DNA from: Zobellia galactanivorans
GTDB taxonomy: Bacteria; Bacteroidota; Bacteroidia; Flavobacteriales; Flavobacteriaceae
Direction: 5' to 3'
Length of the DNA: 64,000 nt
Assembly: GCF_000973105.1 (NCBI RefSeq)
Contig: NC_015844.1
Location: 1,174,501 to 1,238,500, forward strand
Shown here: in pieces, positions 18,991-30,100 of the stretch
How the letters are laid out: every line of letters begins with the position of its first letter
Numbering within the stretch: the first letter of the stretch is position 1
Program-made: the position numbers and the translations under genes
The notes under the pieces: generated by a model
What the model was told of the DNA's origin: nothing
Databases searched by the model: none
Seen by the model: the letters and a program-made list of their open reading frames with translations, nothing else

Positions 18991-20973
18991 TTATTCGATA
19001 TAAGAAAACGCATCTATAGTTACTGGCCCCTTATCATTTCCTTTATAATGTTCCCCCGTGGCTACAAGCTCTAGTTTATGTAATCCTAGAGGAAGTGTTT
19101 TAGTTTGATAAATAATCATATTTTGTAAATCCACTCCAAAATAGCAATCAATCTTTTCAATAAAAATATCGTCTATAAATACATTAAAGCTTCCCATTTC
19201 TTTACTGATTCGGCCATAACAACGTGCCTGTGTACCAGAAAAAAAGAAAGCTGCCGAAGCTCCCTCATCAGTTGCCACCTGTTCGGCACCAAAATAAATA
19301 CTCTTCCCCATTTTATTTTCACTCCAATTGCCTTTATATACAATCGAGAAGTCACTGTCATCAACTTTATTCCAAAATCTTGTTTCTTCTTCTGTACTAA
19401 CAAGTAGCGCTTCATATTCTACTCTTGCATCACCTTCAACAGGAAACTTAATTTTATAAGTTTCATATGCCTTCAAAGCTTTAATATCAAACTGTTTAAG
19501 TAACTCTCTTTTTTGATTGAAGTATTTAAATATTTTCAATTTACAAGGAGCTGATTTTTTGAGGCCAAAGTTTTCTACTTCAGTATACAGAATACTATCT
19601 TTAATTTTTATAGGTAAGGTTACTAAAGACGCTGGGTCTTCTCTATATTGAGGCAGTAAAGCATAGCCAAATACAACTTCTCCAGTCATAGCTCTACCCA
19701 GTATTTTTAAATCATAATTTGAACTGCCGATTTCTGAACCGTCCCATATAAAAGTCACTTCCAAATCACCTTTAACTACCTTCGACGCTACAGGCTTCAA
19801 CCCTCCTCCAAAATTCACCGCTTCGGATACGCCTAATCTCAAGGACTCTATATCTATTGTATCGGCAGGGTTATAATCTTTCTCTGCTTTGATTCTTATT
19901 TTTACTTCCTGTGTATTAGACGTTATTATATCAGTGTTAACTATCTCTATCAAACGCTCGGTAAGGAGTGGCAATATCACCTGTTTAGAATTATGTTGAT
20001 CGTTACCAAGATCGAGATGCTTTTCCACATCAATAACGGCCAAAGAAAGATTTGTAGCCCTCCCAAATTCGTCCTGAACAACCTTAGGACGTTCAAATTT
20101 GCACCATTCGTTAACTGTGCCATCAGAATATCGAAACACGGATTTATCGTACGGTTCACCAGGCTCTATATTCCAGTTGATGCCATCTAAAGAACGCATA
20201 TAAACGGATTTTTTATCTACTGCATGATTAAATATGACATGGTACTGATAACGGCTTTTCCAAATAACGGGATCCTCAGGGTAACCACTATATCGGTCAT
20301 AATTACGCGATGAAACAATTTCATAAGGTCCAGTAATTTTCGTTTTTGAAATCATGACGTCTCCCCGTTTGGTAAAAAATAAGAAACTGCCATCCTTACG
20401 TTGCAAACCCGTAAGATTGGTATACAAATGTGTTAGTCCTTTGTGTCCCCTCTGGTCTATTTTAATTTTTCCCTGAAGTTCCCAAGGTCCATTAAATTTT
20501 TTCGAGGTATACATATTTCCTTTACTTACATGTAACAGATATGTTCCATCATTTAATTCAATTACCTCAGGATTATGGGCTAATGGAAGTATGGTTCCGG
20601 TTACTTTATATGGCCCCAGAACACTGTTGGCGACAGCATGAGCCACTTCTGATTTAGGCCAACCCCAATGCCCCGTTGCTTCGCGCCATCGGGCAATAGC
20701 AATATGATATTTACCGTCTTTTCCCAAAATTGGGTTCCCTCCCCAATAGCTCCATTCTACCCCTTCTACACCATTATCCAAATCCCTAGGTAAAACATTG
20801 TCATTACCCCAAATATTGTCACCCATGAGTTTTTTAGTAATTGGAATAGGAAGTATCAGGTCCTTAAAACTTCCACCCTCAACAATATTAACGGATTGAG
20901 GTGTCCCTTGAGACAGACCAGTTAATGTGCCAAACATATATAAGCAAATAACAATTGTGTATTTAAATATCAT
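18991..20973 (-). CDS. Five-bladed beta-propeller glycosidase-like protein (GH43/GH117-like) with C-terminal galactose-binding-like domain
   Basis: A 660-aa exported protein (signal residues 1-21). Residues about 50-340 read as a five-bladed propeller of the GH43/GH117 fold: EWSYWGGNPILGKDGKYHIAI, HNPEVIELNDGTYLLHVSKG, YPEDPVIWKSRYQYHVIFNH and WCKFERPKVVQDEFGR. Acidic residues at blade starts are the expected catalytic positions. The last about 120 residues (FSIVYKGNWSENKMG to IDAFSYIE) resemble a carbohydrate-binding jelly-roll. The middle region is not recognised. It sits between sulfatase genes, so cleavage of a desulfated algal glycan is inferred. The precise GH family cannot be settled from motifs alone. 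Confidence 0.7.
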   Translation of the reverse strand: MIFKYTIVICLYMFGTLTGLSQGTPQSVNIVEGGSFKDLILPIPITKKLMGDNIWGNDNVLPRDLDNGVEGVEWSYWGGNPILGKDGKYHIAIARWREATGHWGWPKSEVAHAVANSVLGPYKVTGTILPLAHNPEVIELNDGTYLLHVSKGNMYTSKKFNGPWELQGKIKIDQRGHKGLTHLYTNLTGLQRKDGSFLFFTKRGDVMISKTKITGPYEIVSSRNYDRYSGYPEDPVIWKSRYQYHVIFNHAVDKKSVYMRSLDGINWNIEPGEPYDKSVFRYSDGTVNEWCKFERPKVVQDEFGRATNLSLAVIDVEKHLDLGNDQHNSKQVILPLLTERLIEIVNTDIITSNTQEVKIRIKAEKDYNPADTIDIESLRLGVSEAVNFGGGLKPVASKVVKGDLEVTFIWDGSEIGSSNYDLKILGRAMTGEVVFGYALLPQYREDPASLVTLPIKIKDSILYTEVENFGLKKSAPCKLKIFKYFNQKRELLKQFDIKALKAYETYKIKFPVEGDARVEYEALLVSTEEETRFWNKVDDSDFSIVYKGNWSENKMGKSIYFGAEQVATDEGASAAFFFSGTQARCYGRISKEMGSFNVFIDDIFIEKIDCYFGVDLQNMIIYQTKTLPLGLHKLELVATGEHYKGNDKGPVTIDAFSYIE

Positions 20974-21120
20974 CCTTTTATAATTTTTTTTATTTCTAAC
21001 TGTAGAATCTTCATTCTTTATAAAAGCAACATGATTTGCTCTATTCTACTCATCTCTGTTAAATGAAGTGAAAGGCAAAACCTTTAATATTTCTTCTGCT
21101 TCTAAACGTTTTATCAAGTA

Positions 21121-22752
21121 TTAATTTTTTTCTATAACACCTTTAATTCTAGGAAACTCATCATCTGTATCGCCAATCTCTTCCCTTGTCTCAAAAAGTT
21201 CAATTTTTAGCTCATTGATAATCGGAGCATATTCAAGATTAGCATATTGATTTATCATTTCGTTGGGATCTTTTTCCAAATCATAGAATTCCCATGCTGC
21301 CGGCGTACTTTTCCAATACCGATTGCCATCTTTTCCACTAACTCGTTTCTTGTCGTGAATATTAGTATAGTCAACACCATAAAAGAATATGAGCTTATAT
21401 TTTTTTGTCCGAATTCCAAAATGTGCAGGATTGTTATGACCATGAGCCATGTGCATCCAATAACGATAATATGTTGCTTTGCGCCACTCTGCAGGTTCAT
21501 TTTGGCCTTTTAAGGCGCCAACAAAACTGCGTCCCTGCATATAATTGGGTGTTTGTACTCCTGCTATTTCCAATAATGTGGGTGCATAATCGGTGTTATT
21601 AATTAGCCAATCATTGTGCGTGCCAGGCTTGATCATTTTAGGATAATGTACTATAAGCGGCATTCGTATTGATTCATCATACATCCAACGTTTATCAATA
21701 AAATCATGTTCGCCCAAAAACATTCCCTGGTCGCTGGTGTAAACAATAATGGTATTCTCCGTTAAATCATTTTCTTCGAGATAATCCAATATGCGTTGAA
21801 GGTTGTCATCAATTCCTTTTACACATCTTAAGTATTCCTTTAAGTAAAACTGATAGGAATAGTGCGTTAATTCTTTATCTGTAAGTTCTTTTTTCCCTAG
21901 TAGTTCTTGAATTTTGGATTTGTAATATCTTGAAAGATTCCTCTTGTCCGGCTGAGGAGAGATAGTAGAGCCTATGACTCTCACGAGCGAATCGTTTATT
22001 CCGCGTGTTCCTATAGAACCCCAATTCTCACTTGGTTGATTGTAAAGGTTTTGTGGTTCAGGAATCTCAACACTAGCTAAATAATCCTTATACCTGTCAG
22101 CATAGACAAACATGCCATGTGGCGCTTTAAAATGATGCATCAGAAAAAAAGGTTTACTCTTATCTCGCTTATTTTCCAGCCAATCCAAGGAAATATCGGT
22201 CAAAACATCAGAGGAGTGCCCTTCCGTGTCAATTACGTCAACCTCTTTCTCCAAGGTACTATCAAAGCGAATCTTCCTCTTTTTTCCTCCTTCACTTACA
22301 TGTATAACAGGGTTCATGTACCTGCCTTGCCCAGCTATAACCGCAAAATAGTCTGTGTATTGAGGTGAAGTGTGAAGATGCCATTTTCCCACAACGGCCG
22401 TATTATATCCCGCCTGTTGTACTTCTTTTAGCAAATAGTGTTTTTCCCTGGGTAAACCTGTATATAGATCATAAGCTTTATTTACGTGGGAATACTGCCC
22501 AGTCATTATGGTTGCCCTACTCGGAGTACAAATAGAATTGGTACAATATACATTTTCAAAAACCATCCCGTTTTGAGCTAATTTATCCAGATTCGGAGTA
22601 GGATCGAGGGACGCTAACCTTCCCCCATAAGTTCCAATAGCCCGGTCGCAATGGTCATCGGCCATAATGTAAACGATGTTGGGTCTTTCTTGCCCCCTAG
22701 CACCATTAAAACTAATTGTGATAAAAAATATTAACGTTAAAAATGTTTTCAT
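21121..22752 (-). CDS. Sulfatase (S1 family), exported
   Basis: About 543 aa when started at MKTFLTLIFFITISFNG (22752), which gives a clean signal peptide; the frame is open to 22833 but that would overlap the upstream sulfatase gene. The catalytic motif is CTPSRA (Cys75 in this numbering) in NSICTPSRATIMTGQ. Metal ligands are IMADDHCDRAIG and YTSDQGMFLGEHDF. The ADDHCDRA and GEHDFIDKRWMYDES segments resemble the subfamily of exo-acting sulfatases found in mucin and algal PULs. Substrate is unknown. It is adjacent to two other sulfatase genes on the same strand. Confidence 0.92.
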   Translation of the reverse strand: MKTFLTLIFFITISFNGARGQERPNIVYIMADDHCDRAIGTYGGRLASLDPTPNLDKLAQNGMVFENVYCTNSICTPSRATIMTGQYSHVNKAYDLYTGLPREKHYLLKEVQQAGYNTAVVGKWHLHTSPQYTDYFAVIAGQGRYMNPVIHVSEGGKKRKIRFDSTLEKEVDVIDTEGHSSDVLTDISLDWLENKRDKSKPFFLMHHFKAPHGMFVYADRYKDYLASVEIPEPQNLYNQPSENWGSIGTRGINDSLVRVIGSTISPQPDKRNLSRYYKSKIQELLGKKELTDKELTHYSYQFYLKEYLRCVKGIDDNLQRILDYLEENDLTENTIIVYTSDQGMFLGEHDFIDKRWMYDESIRMPLIVHYPKMIKPGTHNDWLINNTDYAPTLLEIAGVQTPNYMQGRSFVGALKGQNEPAEWRKATYYRYWMHMAHGHNNPAHFGIRTKKYKLIFFYGVDYTNIHDKKRVSGKDGNRYWKSTPAAWEFYDLEKDPNEMINQYANLEYAPIINELKIELFETREEIGDTDDEFPRIKGVIEKN

Positions 22753-22823
22753 ATATGATAGGTCTTTATTCCTCATAGTGCTAGGTTTTCCTTTGTCACT
22801 TCGTTTAGGTCCCGTGCACCGGT

Positions 22824-24287
22824 TTATTGCCATTTATGACTATTTAAAAGTTTCGTTAATTCTTGTATCTTTTGTGACCTAGATTTAATAAGATTCCTTT
22901 TTTCATACGGGTCGTCACTTAAATTAAATAAGGCGACCGGCTCATTCCTTTGAAATATCAACTTCCAATCCTTATTACGGATAGCAAAATGGCCCGCAGA
23001 CGATAACATTACCAAGGAATGACGGACTTCCTTGCCTTTAAGCATGGTCGGTAAAATATTGTAGCTGTCCTCACCTCCTTCGTTACTATACGATATGTTC
23101 AACATTTCCGAAAAAGTCTTATGAAGATCCAATAAACAAACCAGATTGTCATTTACCTGTCCTCCTCTTATTTTTGCGGGCCATCTCATTATCAAAGGCA
23201 CACGATGACCACCTTCATATACCCCCCCTTTAAAACCTCTTAAATCACCGCAGCTTTTATGCCCATAGTCTTTGCCATCATCGCTCACTTTAACGGCGCC
23301 ATTATCACTAGTTACAATTAGTACGGTATTTTCGTTTATTTTCAATGCTTCAAGTACCTTCATTATTTGACCTACTGTCCAATCAAACTCTGCCACCATA
23401 TCACCACGCTCGCCTGCCTCACTTGTTCCTTTTATAAAATCAGGCGGCGTGCATGGTCTGTGTGGAGAAACCGTCGGTAAATAAAGAAAAAATGGTTGCC
23501 CAGGATTCTGTTTTGTTGATTTTGTTATAAAGTCAACTGCTTTTTGCGTCAAATCAGGACCGACCTTTCTTGGATCCCAACCCTTAACCATCCAACCTTC
23601 ATGAACTTCAACTGCAGACACCCCAGGATAAATTGTATCCTTTGCTTTTCTCCAAATAGTTGGAACTCCAACGGTATAATCATTTTCTATATAACAAAAA
23701 GGCTCCATATTATGTCCAGCTCCAGAAACAAAGGCATAGTCGAACCCTAAGTAATTAGGTCCATTATAAATAGGCGTGCTAAAATCTACATCCCTTGTTC
23801 CATGCCTTCCTTTCTCATGATGTGTTTTGGGTTTCACAAAATCTATATTCTGTTTTCGGAGAAAATTCATACCCAAATGCCACTTCCCTACAACTCCTGT
23901 TGTATAACCAGCTTTTTGAAAGACATCGGCTAGAGTAGTTTCTTCTTTATGTATTAAAGGGTTGTCATACCCCGACCATGAAACTTTCTTCTTTAGCCGA
24001 CTTCTCCAGCTATACCTCCCCGTCAATAATGCATAACGAGATGGCGTACAAGCTGAAGCTGCAGTGTGTGCATCTGTAAAACGTATGCCCTGTTTACTTA
24101 ACGCATCCATATTTGGCGTAGGGATTTTTGATTCAGGGTTATAACATTTTGGATCACCATAGCCCATATCATCCGCCATAATCACAATGACGTTGGGTGG
24201 TTTATTTTGATTTGTTTGAGCACTTGTTGATAATGTAAAAAAACACAGAAGGAGTGTCATTACAGAAAGTATAAAACTAGTTTTCAT
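22824..24287 (-). CDS. Sulfatase (S1 family), exported
   Basis: A 487-aa arylsulfatase-type enzyme with a signal peptide (1-23, ending SAQ). The catalytic motif is CTPSRY (Cys80) in AASACTPSRYALLTGRYSW. Metal ligands are IMADDMGYGDPKCYN and VTSDNGAVKV, with GKWHLG and GHRVPLIMRWP also conserved. Its start overlaps the end of the truncated sulfatase gene upstream by 11 bp, showing a shared transcript. It differs from the other two intact sulfatases in motif context, so the three probably remove sulfate at different positions. Confidence 0.93.
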   Translation of the reverse strand: MKTSFILSVMTLLLCFFTLSTSAQTNQNKPPNVIVIMADDMGYGDPKCYNPESKIPTPNMDALSKQGIRFTDAHTAASACTPSRYALLTGRYSWRSRLKKKVSWSGYDNPLIHKEETTLADVFQKAGYTTGVVGKWHLGMNFLRKQNIDFVKPKTHHEKGRHGTRDVDFSTPIYNGPNYLGFDYAFVSGAGHNMEPFCYIENDYTVGVPTIWRKAKDTIYPGVSAVEVHEGWMVKGWDPRKVGPDLTQKAVDFITKSTKQNPGQPFFLYLPTVSPHRPCTPPDFIKGTSEAGERGDMVAEFDWTVGQIMKVLEALKINENTVLIVTSDNGAVKVSDDGKDYGHKSCGDLRGFKGGVYEGGHRVPLIMRWPAKIRGGQVNDNLVCLLDLHKTFSEMLNISYSNEGGEDSYNILPTMLKGKEVRHSLVMLSSAGHFAIRNKDWKLIFQRNEPVALFNLSDDPYEKRNLIKSRSQKIQELTKLLNSHKWQ

Positions 24288-25296
24288 TAAAGAGCTTACT
24301 AAAGGTTTTTATTTTTTTTTCTTGTATATCCCTTTCTTTATTCGCTTTATCATATGTTGATTTTAAATTACTGAGATTTACAAAGTTTAACTGATGATTT
24401 GGATTTTTGATAGGAAATTCCGCCTCCATATCATTGAGCTCGTATTGAAGGGTTTTTGCTAATTCTTTGACTTTCCATGGAATTCTATCCGACAAATCGT
24501 TTTGCTCCGATGGATCCTCCTTCAAATTAAATAATAAATAGCCCCCTGCTTCATCGTTATAAAAACGAATCAATTTATAATCGCCCTCTATTATTGATGA
24601 AAAAGGACTGGTACTTCCTGTATAATGAGGATAATGAAACACTAACTGGCGTTTGTCCACAACTACCTGCCCCCTCAAAACCGAAAGAAAACTTTCGCCG
24701 TCCATATTCTGTCCCGATTCCAGTTTTATACCAGCTATGTCCAAAAATGTCGGATAAAAATCCATACCAATAACACGTTTTTTTGATTTTCTCCCTGGTT
24801 TTATCATTGCTGGCCATTTAACAATTAGTGGGACTCTCATAGCTCCCTCAAACGAATAACTTTTGCCTCCCAACAAAGGGTAATTTGATGTACTATTGTT
24901 TAAGCCTCCATTATCCGAGGTAAAGATGACCAGCGTATTATTTTCAATTCCGAGTCTTTTCAGTTCAGTATTAATTCGCCCAATACTCTCATCTACAGAA
25001 ACCAGCATGGCCGCATACTCTGGATTATCTTGATCCGTGGTAGCTTTATTTTTAAACCTTTTCACCAATGCAGGTTTTGCCTGTATTGGATTGTGCACCA
25101 AATAATGGGAAAGGACAACCATAAATGGTTTTTTTGAGTTTTTTCGAATAAAATCAATGCACTCATCGGTTAAAGCATCTGCAACATACTTATCGTTTTC
25201 AAGATTGTGCAATCCAACTCCGTAAGGTTTAAATGTTTCCCCCCAATGACCCGAAACTGCGGTTGGCACATGTTTATTTCTGTATCCAATGGCCAC
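24277..25296 (-). pseudogene. Sulfatase lacking its N-terminal catalytic part
   Basis: The 339-aa frame matches only the C-terminal two thirds of an S1 sulfatase: FTSDNGGLNNSTSNYPLLGGK, EGAMRVPLIVKWPAMIKPG, MDFYPTFLDIAG, GDYKLIRFYNDEAGGYLLFNLKEDPSEQNDL. The N-terminal segment that would carry the ADD metal site and the C/S-x-P-x-R catalytic cysteine is missing. The 207 bp between it and susD encode no such part in any frame I could read. The remaining start (MAIGYRNKHVPTAVSGHWG) resembles the GKWHLG region. It is probably an inactive remnant formed by deletion between susD and the sulfatase. Confidence 0.85.
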
Positions 25297-25503
25297 TTCA
25301 AAAAGTTATTTACCATATTTTCTTCATTTACCCAATAACGTCCGTTTATCATTTACTCTTTGAGGAGGTTTAGATAACAAAACCTGTACAGATAAACTAG
25401 AGATTACCTTTTGTAAAAGGAAACCACAAACGTCAGACTTACAAGTTTGTATAACCCAAAGTTGGAAATGGGAGGATAATCATTTAAGTAGCAAATAACA
25501 CGA

Positions 25504-27165
25504 CTAATATCCAGGGTTCTGTTCCAACGTAGCCTCGGTATTTCTTTCAATTTCCTTATTTGGTATTGGCCATAAATTTTGCGTATCATTTATTGGATTA
25601 GAAGAGTAAAAACCGTTATGCATAGGGTTGTATATTCTTACCCTTTCCACTAGTTTGTTCATTCTCATTAGAGTAAGTAATCTAAACTCTTCAATGAAAA
25701 GCTCTCTTGCCCGCTCGTCAAGTATGGTATTTAAATCAACTTCACTAGCCGTTATCTGATCAGCATTGGCTCTGAACCTTAGCGCATTGATATCATTGGC
25801 GGCATTTTCAGAATCCCCATTTAAATAGTATGCTTCCGCCCTTAACAAGTAGGTTTCGGCCAACCTCATAAGATATCTATCCCTAAAGCTTGATCTAGCT
25901 CCATTATTGGTAGCTCCTGTCTCAGGGTCAGAAATGACATCGTCGGGAAAATTTCCGATGGGTGCGCTTTTAGCAAAAATCGCACTCCAATCACCATTTA
26001 ATTCATTTGAAGCCCCCTCAATTGCACCACTTGCAACCATCATTTGACCAAAGAACGCAGAATTGGGGTTGTCAACTTCTAAATCTCTAATAATGTTAAA
26101 ATCAGAATTCCTGATATCATTGTTAGAATTAACCCAAATCTGGTTTAACATATAATCCGATGCTACCCACCATCCGATTCCTCTACCACCATTTTGACTA
26201 GAATGTCCAAAAAATACATTATCTCCGTTTACATCTTGCAACTGCCAATATTGAGGCACAAGAAATCTAGCCAGATCATCCGGAGCTCCGCCTCCTGGAG
26301 CCAAATGTTCATATTGACTAGCCCAAATTGTTTCCGTATTACCGCTTCCCCTATTAACATTTCCTATTTGAAAAAGGTCCCAAAAAACATCACCTGGTTC
26401 AGAAATCCTGCTTCCAAACCGACTAGTCATTAATTCAAAATTGGGATTATCGATAACAGAAGTAGCATGCACAATCGCCTGATTATAATCTCCAAGCATA
26501 ATATGCACCTCCGTCAAAAGATGATTCGCAGCTGCCTTTGAAACCCTACCATCCTGTTTTACATTATTTATATCAGGAAGATTTGCGGCAGCTTCGTTAA
26601 GATCTATCAAAACTTGCTGAAGTACTTCATCTCTTGATGCTCTAACAAAATCGCGTTTCGGAGTAGTTATTTCCTCAAGACTTATCGGTACCCCTCCATA
26701 CATAATGGCTAAAGTTCTATATGCATAGGCTCTAAAAAATTTGGCCTCGGCTAATTGACTCAATTTCTCTTGCTCGCTTTGATATTCTACATATTCAATT
26801 CTATCGATTATTGTATTCGCATTTGATATAATTTTATACAAACTATCCCACCAAAAACCTATATCAGCGGCTTCGGGTGTAACGTTATCAGCCCATGAAT
26901 TTAGTCTATGGGTAGTAGAAATAGCATCGTAAGCAACATCCGTAAGATAGTACATAGCCCATGTAGGTGCAGCACTAGCGTAAAATGCTGTATGAATATC
27001 TTCATATAACTTAACTACTGCCAAATCAATTTGGTCAGGAGTTGTATAGGAGTTTTCAGGCGAATAAAAGTCATAGACTTTTTCTTCCAGAAATTTATCT
27101 TCGTTGCATCCAACCAAAATACTTATGAACGCAAAAATGACTATCAAAAATTTTATATTATTCAT
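25504..27165 (-). CDS. SusD/RagB family nutrient-binding outer-membrane lipoprotein
   Basis: A 553-aa SusD lipoprotein with lipobox ISILVGC (Cys20). TPR-like helices are seen in AEAKFFRAYAYRTLAIMYGGVPI, KAAANHLLTEVHIMLGDYNQAI and RLAETYLLRAEAYYLNG. The typical C-terminal RagB/SusD signature follows: INALRFRAN, LDERARELFIEEFR and LWPIPNKEIERN. It follows susC with an 11-bp gap and presumably binds sulfated oligosaccharides for uptake. Confidence 0.95.
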   Translation of the reverse strand: MNNIKFLIVIFAFISILVGCNEDKFLEEKVYDFYSPENSYTTPDQIDLAVVKLYEDIHTAFYASAAPTWAMYYLTDVAYDAISTTHRLNSWADNVTPEAADIGFWWDSLYKIISNANTIIDRIEYVEYQSEQEKLSQLAEAKFFRAYAYRTLAIMYGGVPISLEEITTPKRDFVRASRDEVLQQVLIDLNEAAANLPDINNVKQDGRVSKAAANHLLTEVHIMLGDYNQAIVHATSVIDNPNFELMTSRFGSRISEPGDVFWDLFQIGNVNRGSGNTETIWASQYEHLAPGGGAPDDLARFLVPQYWQLQDVNGDNVFFGHSSQNGGRGIGWWVASDYMLNQIWVNSNNDIRNSDFNIIRDLEVDNPNSAFFGQMMVASGAIEGASNELNGDWSAIFAKSAPIGNFPDDVISDPETGATNNGARSSFRDRYLMRLAETYLLRAEAYYLNGDSENAANDINALRFRANADQITASEVDLNTILDERARELFIEEFRLLTLMRMNKLVERVRIYNPMHNGFYSSNPINDTQNLWPIPNKEIERNTEATLEQNPGY

Positions 27166-27176
27166 TTATTTTTTTC

Positions 27177-30100
27177 TTAAAATTGAACATTTAGGCCTAA
27201 AGTGTAGCTTCTTAACAAAGGACTGGTAGGAGCAAATCCAACACCGGTTTCCGGGTCACTTCCATTCCACTTGGTCCAGGTAACCAAGTTTTTCCCACTA
27301 AGAAATAAACTAGCACTATTTATATGTATTTTTTCTAAAATGTCTGCAGGCAAAGCATATTTGAAAGTAACATCTTGTAACCTCACAAAGTTTCTTTGAG
27401 TCAAAGGATCCCCGCCGTATTGAGAAGCAGTGTCAAGTCTACGATACTTTGCCTCCGGATTTTCTGGCATCCAATAGTCCCATGCTCCACTAGGAACATT
27501 ACTATAGCTCAATTGATCAGATTTACTTAAACTATTTTGTGCATGAGGAGTATCATTTCCATAAAAATAATCCTTTCCACCTTGTATTGAATTAATGAAA
27601 AAATAAGTGCTGAAGTTTTTATAAGTAATAGTATTTCCAATGCCAAAATTATATGAAGGGTCTCTATAATTAAGTATTTTTCTATCGTCCAAAGAATTGA
27701 TTTCTCCATCATTATTTAAATCAGCCAGTTTGTAGGTTCCTGGTAAAAATCCCTGCCATATATTTCCATTAGCCTCATCCTCTAGCTGCCACATTCCGAT
27801 TATTTCATAACCATAGTTAACATTTTGTGGTTCACCAATAAATAATTGGTTCCCAATTAAATCATCCTCTACCCCATCTCCATCATTGTCAGCTCCCAGT
27901 ATAGACTCTATCTTATTTCTAACCCTGTTGAAATTAAATGAAGTATTCCAATTAAATTTGTCTTGGTTAATTATGTCTAAATTTAACGTAAGTTCCACCC
28001 CTGAATTAGATACTTCCGCAACATTTGAATTTATCGTTTCAAAACCTGTAATTTCTGGGAGTGATATTTGATATAAAATATTTTCGGTCTTATTTGTATA
28101 GTAGTCTACGGTACCATTTACCCGAGAGTCAAATAAGCCAAAATCAAATGCAAAATTAGAACCTGTTGTTGCTTCCCAGGCAAGATCAGGATTTGAAAGA
28201 CTTATCGGCTCTTGTCCCAAAAAGGTTTGACCTCCATCTCCAAAAACTACACTGGGTGAAACATTAGTCTCTGACAAGGTATCGTATCTACCTAAGCCCC
28301 GTCTACCAGATTTTCCATAACTCACTCTTAATTTCAAATAGTTCATCCAGCTAGAGTCATTTACAAAATCTTCATTAGTTATAACCCAACCCAATGCAGC
28401 CGAAGGAAAAACTGCAATTTTATCATTTGCTCCAAAACCGGAAAAACCATCCCTCCTAATTGTTCCTGTAAAAAAATATTTATTTTGATAGTTATAAAGG
28501 AGTCTTCCCATTTGATAGATACTAGTCTCCGCCTCTTTAGTTGAAGACACCTCATTGAGCGTTGGGTCTCCTGCACTAAGGTTATTATAGCCTAAAAGGT
28601 CTAAACTAAAGTTTGATGCTGCAGCCAACGTACTTGAAAGCTGTCTTTTTTCTACTCCGTATACAAGTGTAGCATTAACATTATGATCATTGTTGAACGT
28701 CTTTGTATAATTCAGGATATTATCAAATGTCCAATCTCTATTCTTTGAATGATCTTTTGATCCGCTACCTTGAAAATTAGCAGCAGAAGGATCAAACCGG
28801 GACTGATCTGTGGTTCGGTAATTATTTGCATAGTTGAGTTTATATGAGAGACCATCTATGGGCAATTGTAAATTAGCATAAAGAACATTTGATAAATTGT
28901 AGCGAATATCAGAATCATCAATTTCAAGAGCTAAAAAGGGATTCAGCCATTGACCTTCCGGGTTTGGAATCAGTTCTCCGTTATCATCTCGAATAGGAGC
29001 CCAAGGCTGAAGGTTAAAATAGGCATTTTGATAATTTGCTGCCTGTCCGGAATAATCGCTCACTGTCATAAAAGTCTGAGTTCCTATCGTCAACCAATTA
29101 TTTATTTTAGCGTCAAGATTAACCCTGAAATTATATCTCTCATATTCATCCCCTTGAATAAATCCTTCTTGGTCGGTAACCCCTAACGAGATAAAATATC
29201 CCAATGCATCACTTTTACCCTGAATACTAAGATTGTGTGATTTAATTGCTCCACTGCCTGTCAATAAATCAAACCATGGCGTATCAATTCCATCCTCATA
29301 CCCTTGTCTAATTTCATTAGTCTTTAGATTAGTTGTAAAATCATAATCAGGATTCGTGTTTAAATAATCTGGGGCTATCCTACCTCCTTGTGCCCAAAAA
29401 ATATCTGGATAAAATTGTTCATACTCAGCAGCATTCATTGGTTCAAACCTATTCGATGGGGTTTGAACAGTATAACTTGTAGAGTAATTAATCTTTGGTT
29501 TGCTCAAAGAAATTCCTCCGCCTTTACTAGTAATAACAATAACACCGTTGGATGCCTGTGATCCATAGATTGCCGTAGAACTAGCATCCTTTAATATATC
29601 AACACTTTTTATGTCTGCAGGATTAATATCTATTAAATTTCCTCTATAAATAATACCATCAAGAACAATCAACGGTTGATTATCGCCTTCACTGTTTGAT
29701 AGACTATTTTGTCCTCTTATTGTTAGTGAAGGATTGTCTCCTGCATTTGTTACTGCCCCTACATTTAATCCAGCGATGGACCCTTGTAGAGCTTGAATGA
29801 TAGAAACATTTGATGTTTCCTCTGCGTTTTTCAAGTCCGCACTTGCGACCGCTCCGGTTAAATCACTCTTTTTTGCTGTTCCGTACCCAATCACAACTAT
29901 TTCATCCAAATTTGCAGTATCCTCTTCAAGAATAATTTCTATGGTTTTAGTAGTTTCCGCAGCAACTTCCTTAGAGGCAAAGCCTACATAAGACACTAAC
30001 AATATTGCATTTTCATTTTGAATTTTAATTGAGAAGTTACCATCAAAATCTGTTGTCACACCATTCGTTGTCCCTTGTTCTATAATACTGGCCCCTGGCA

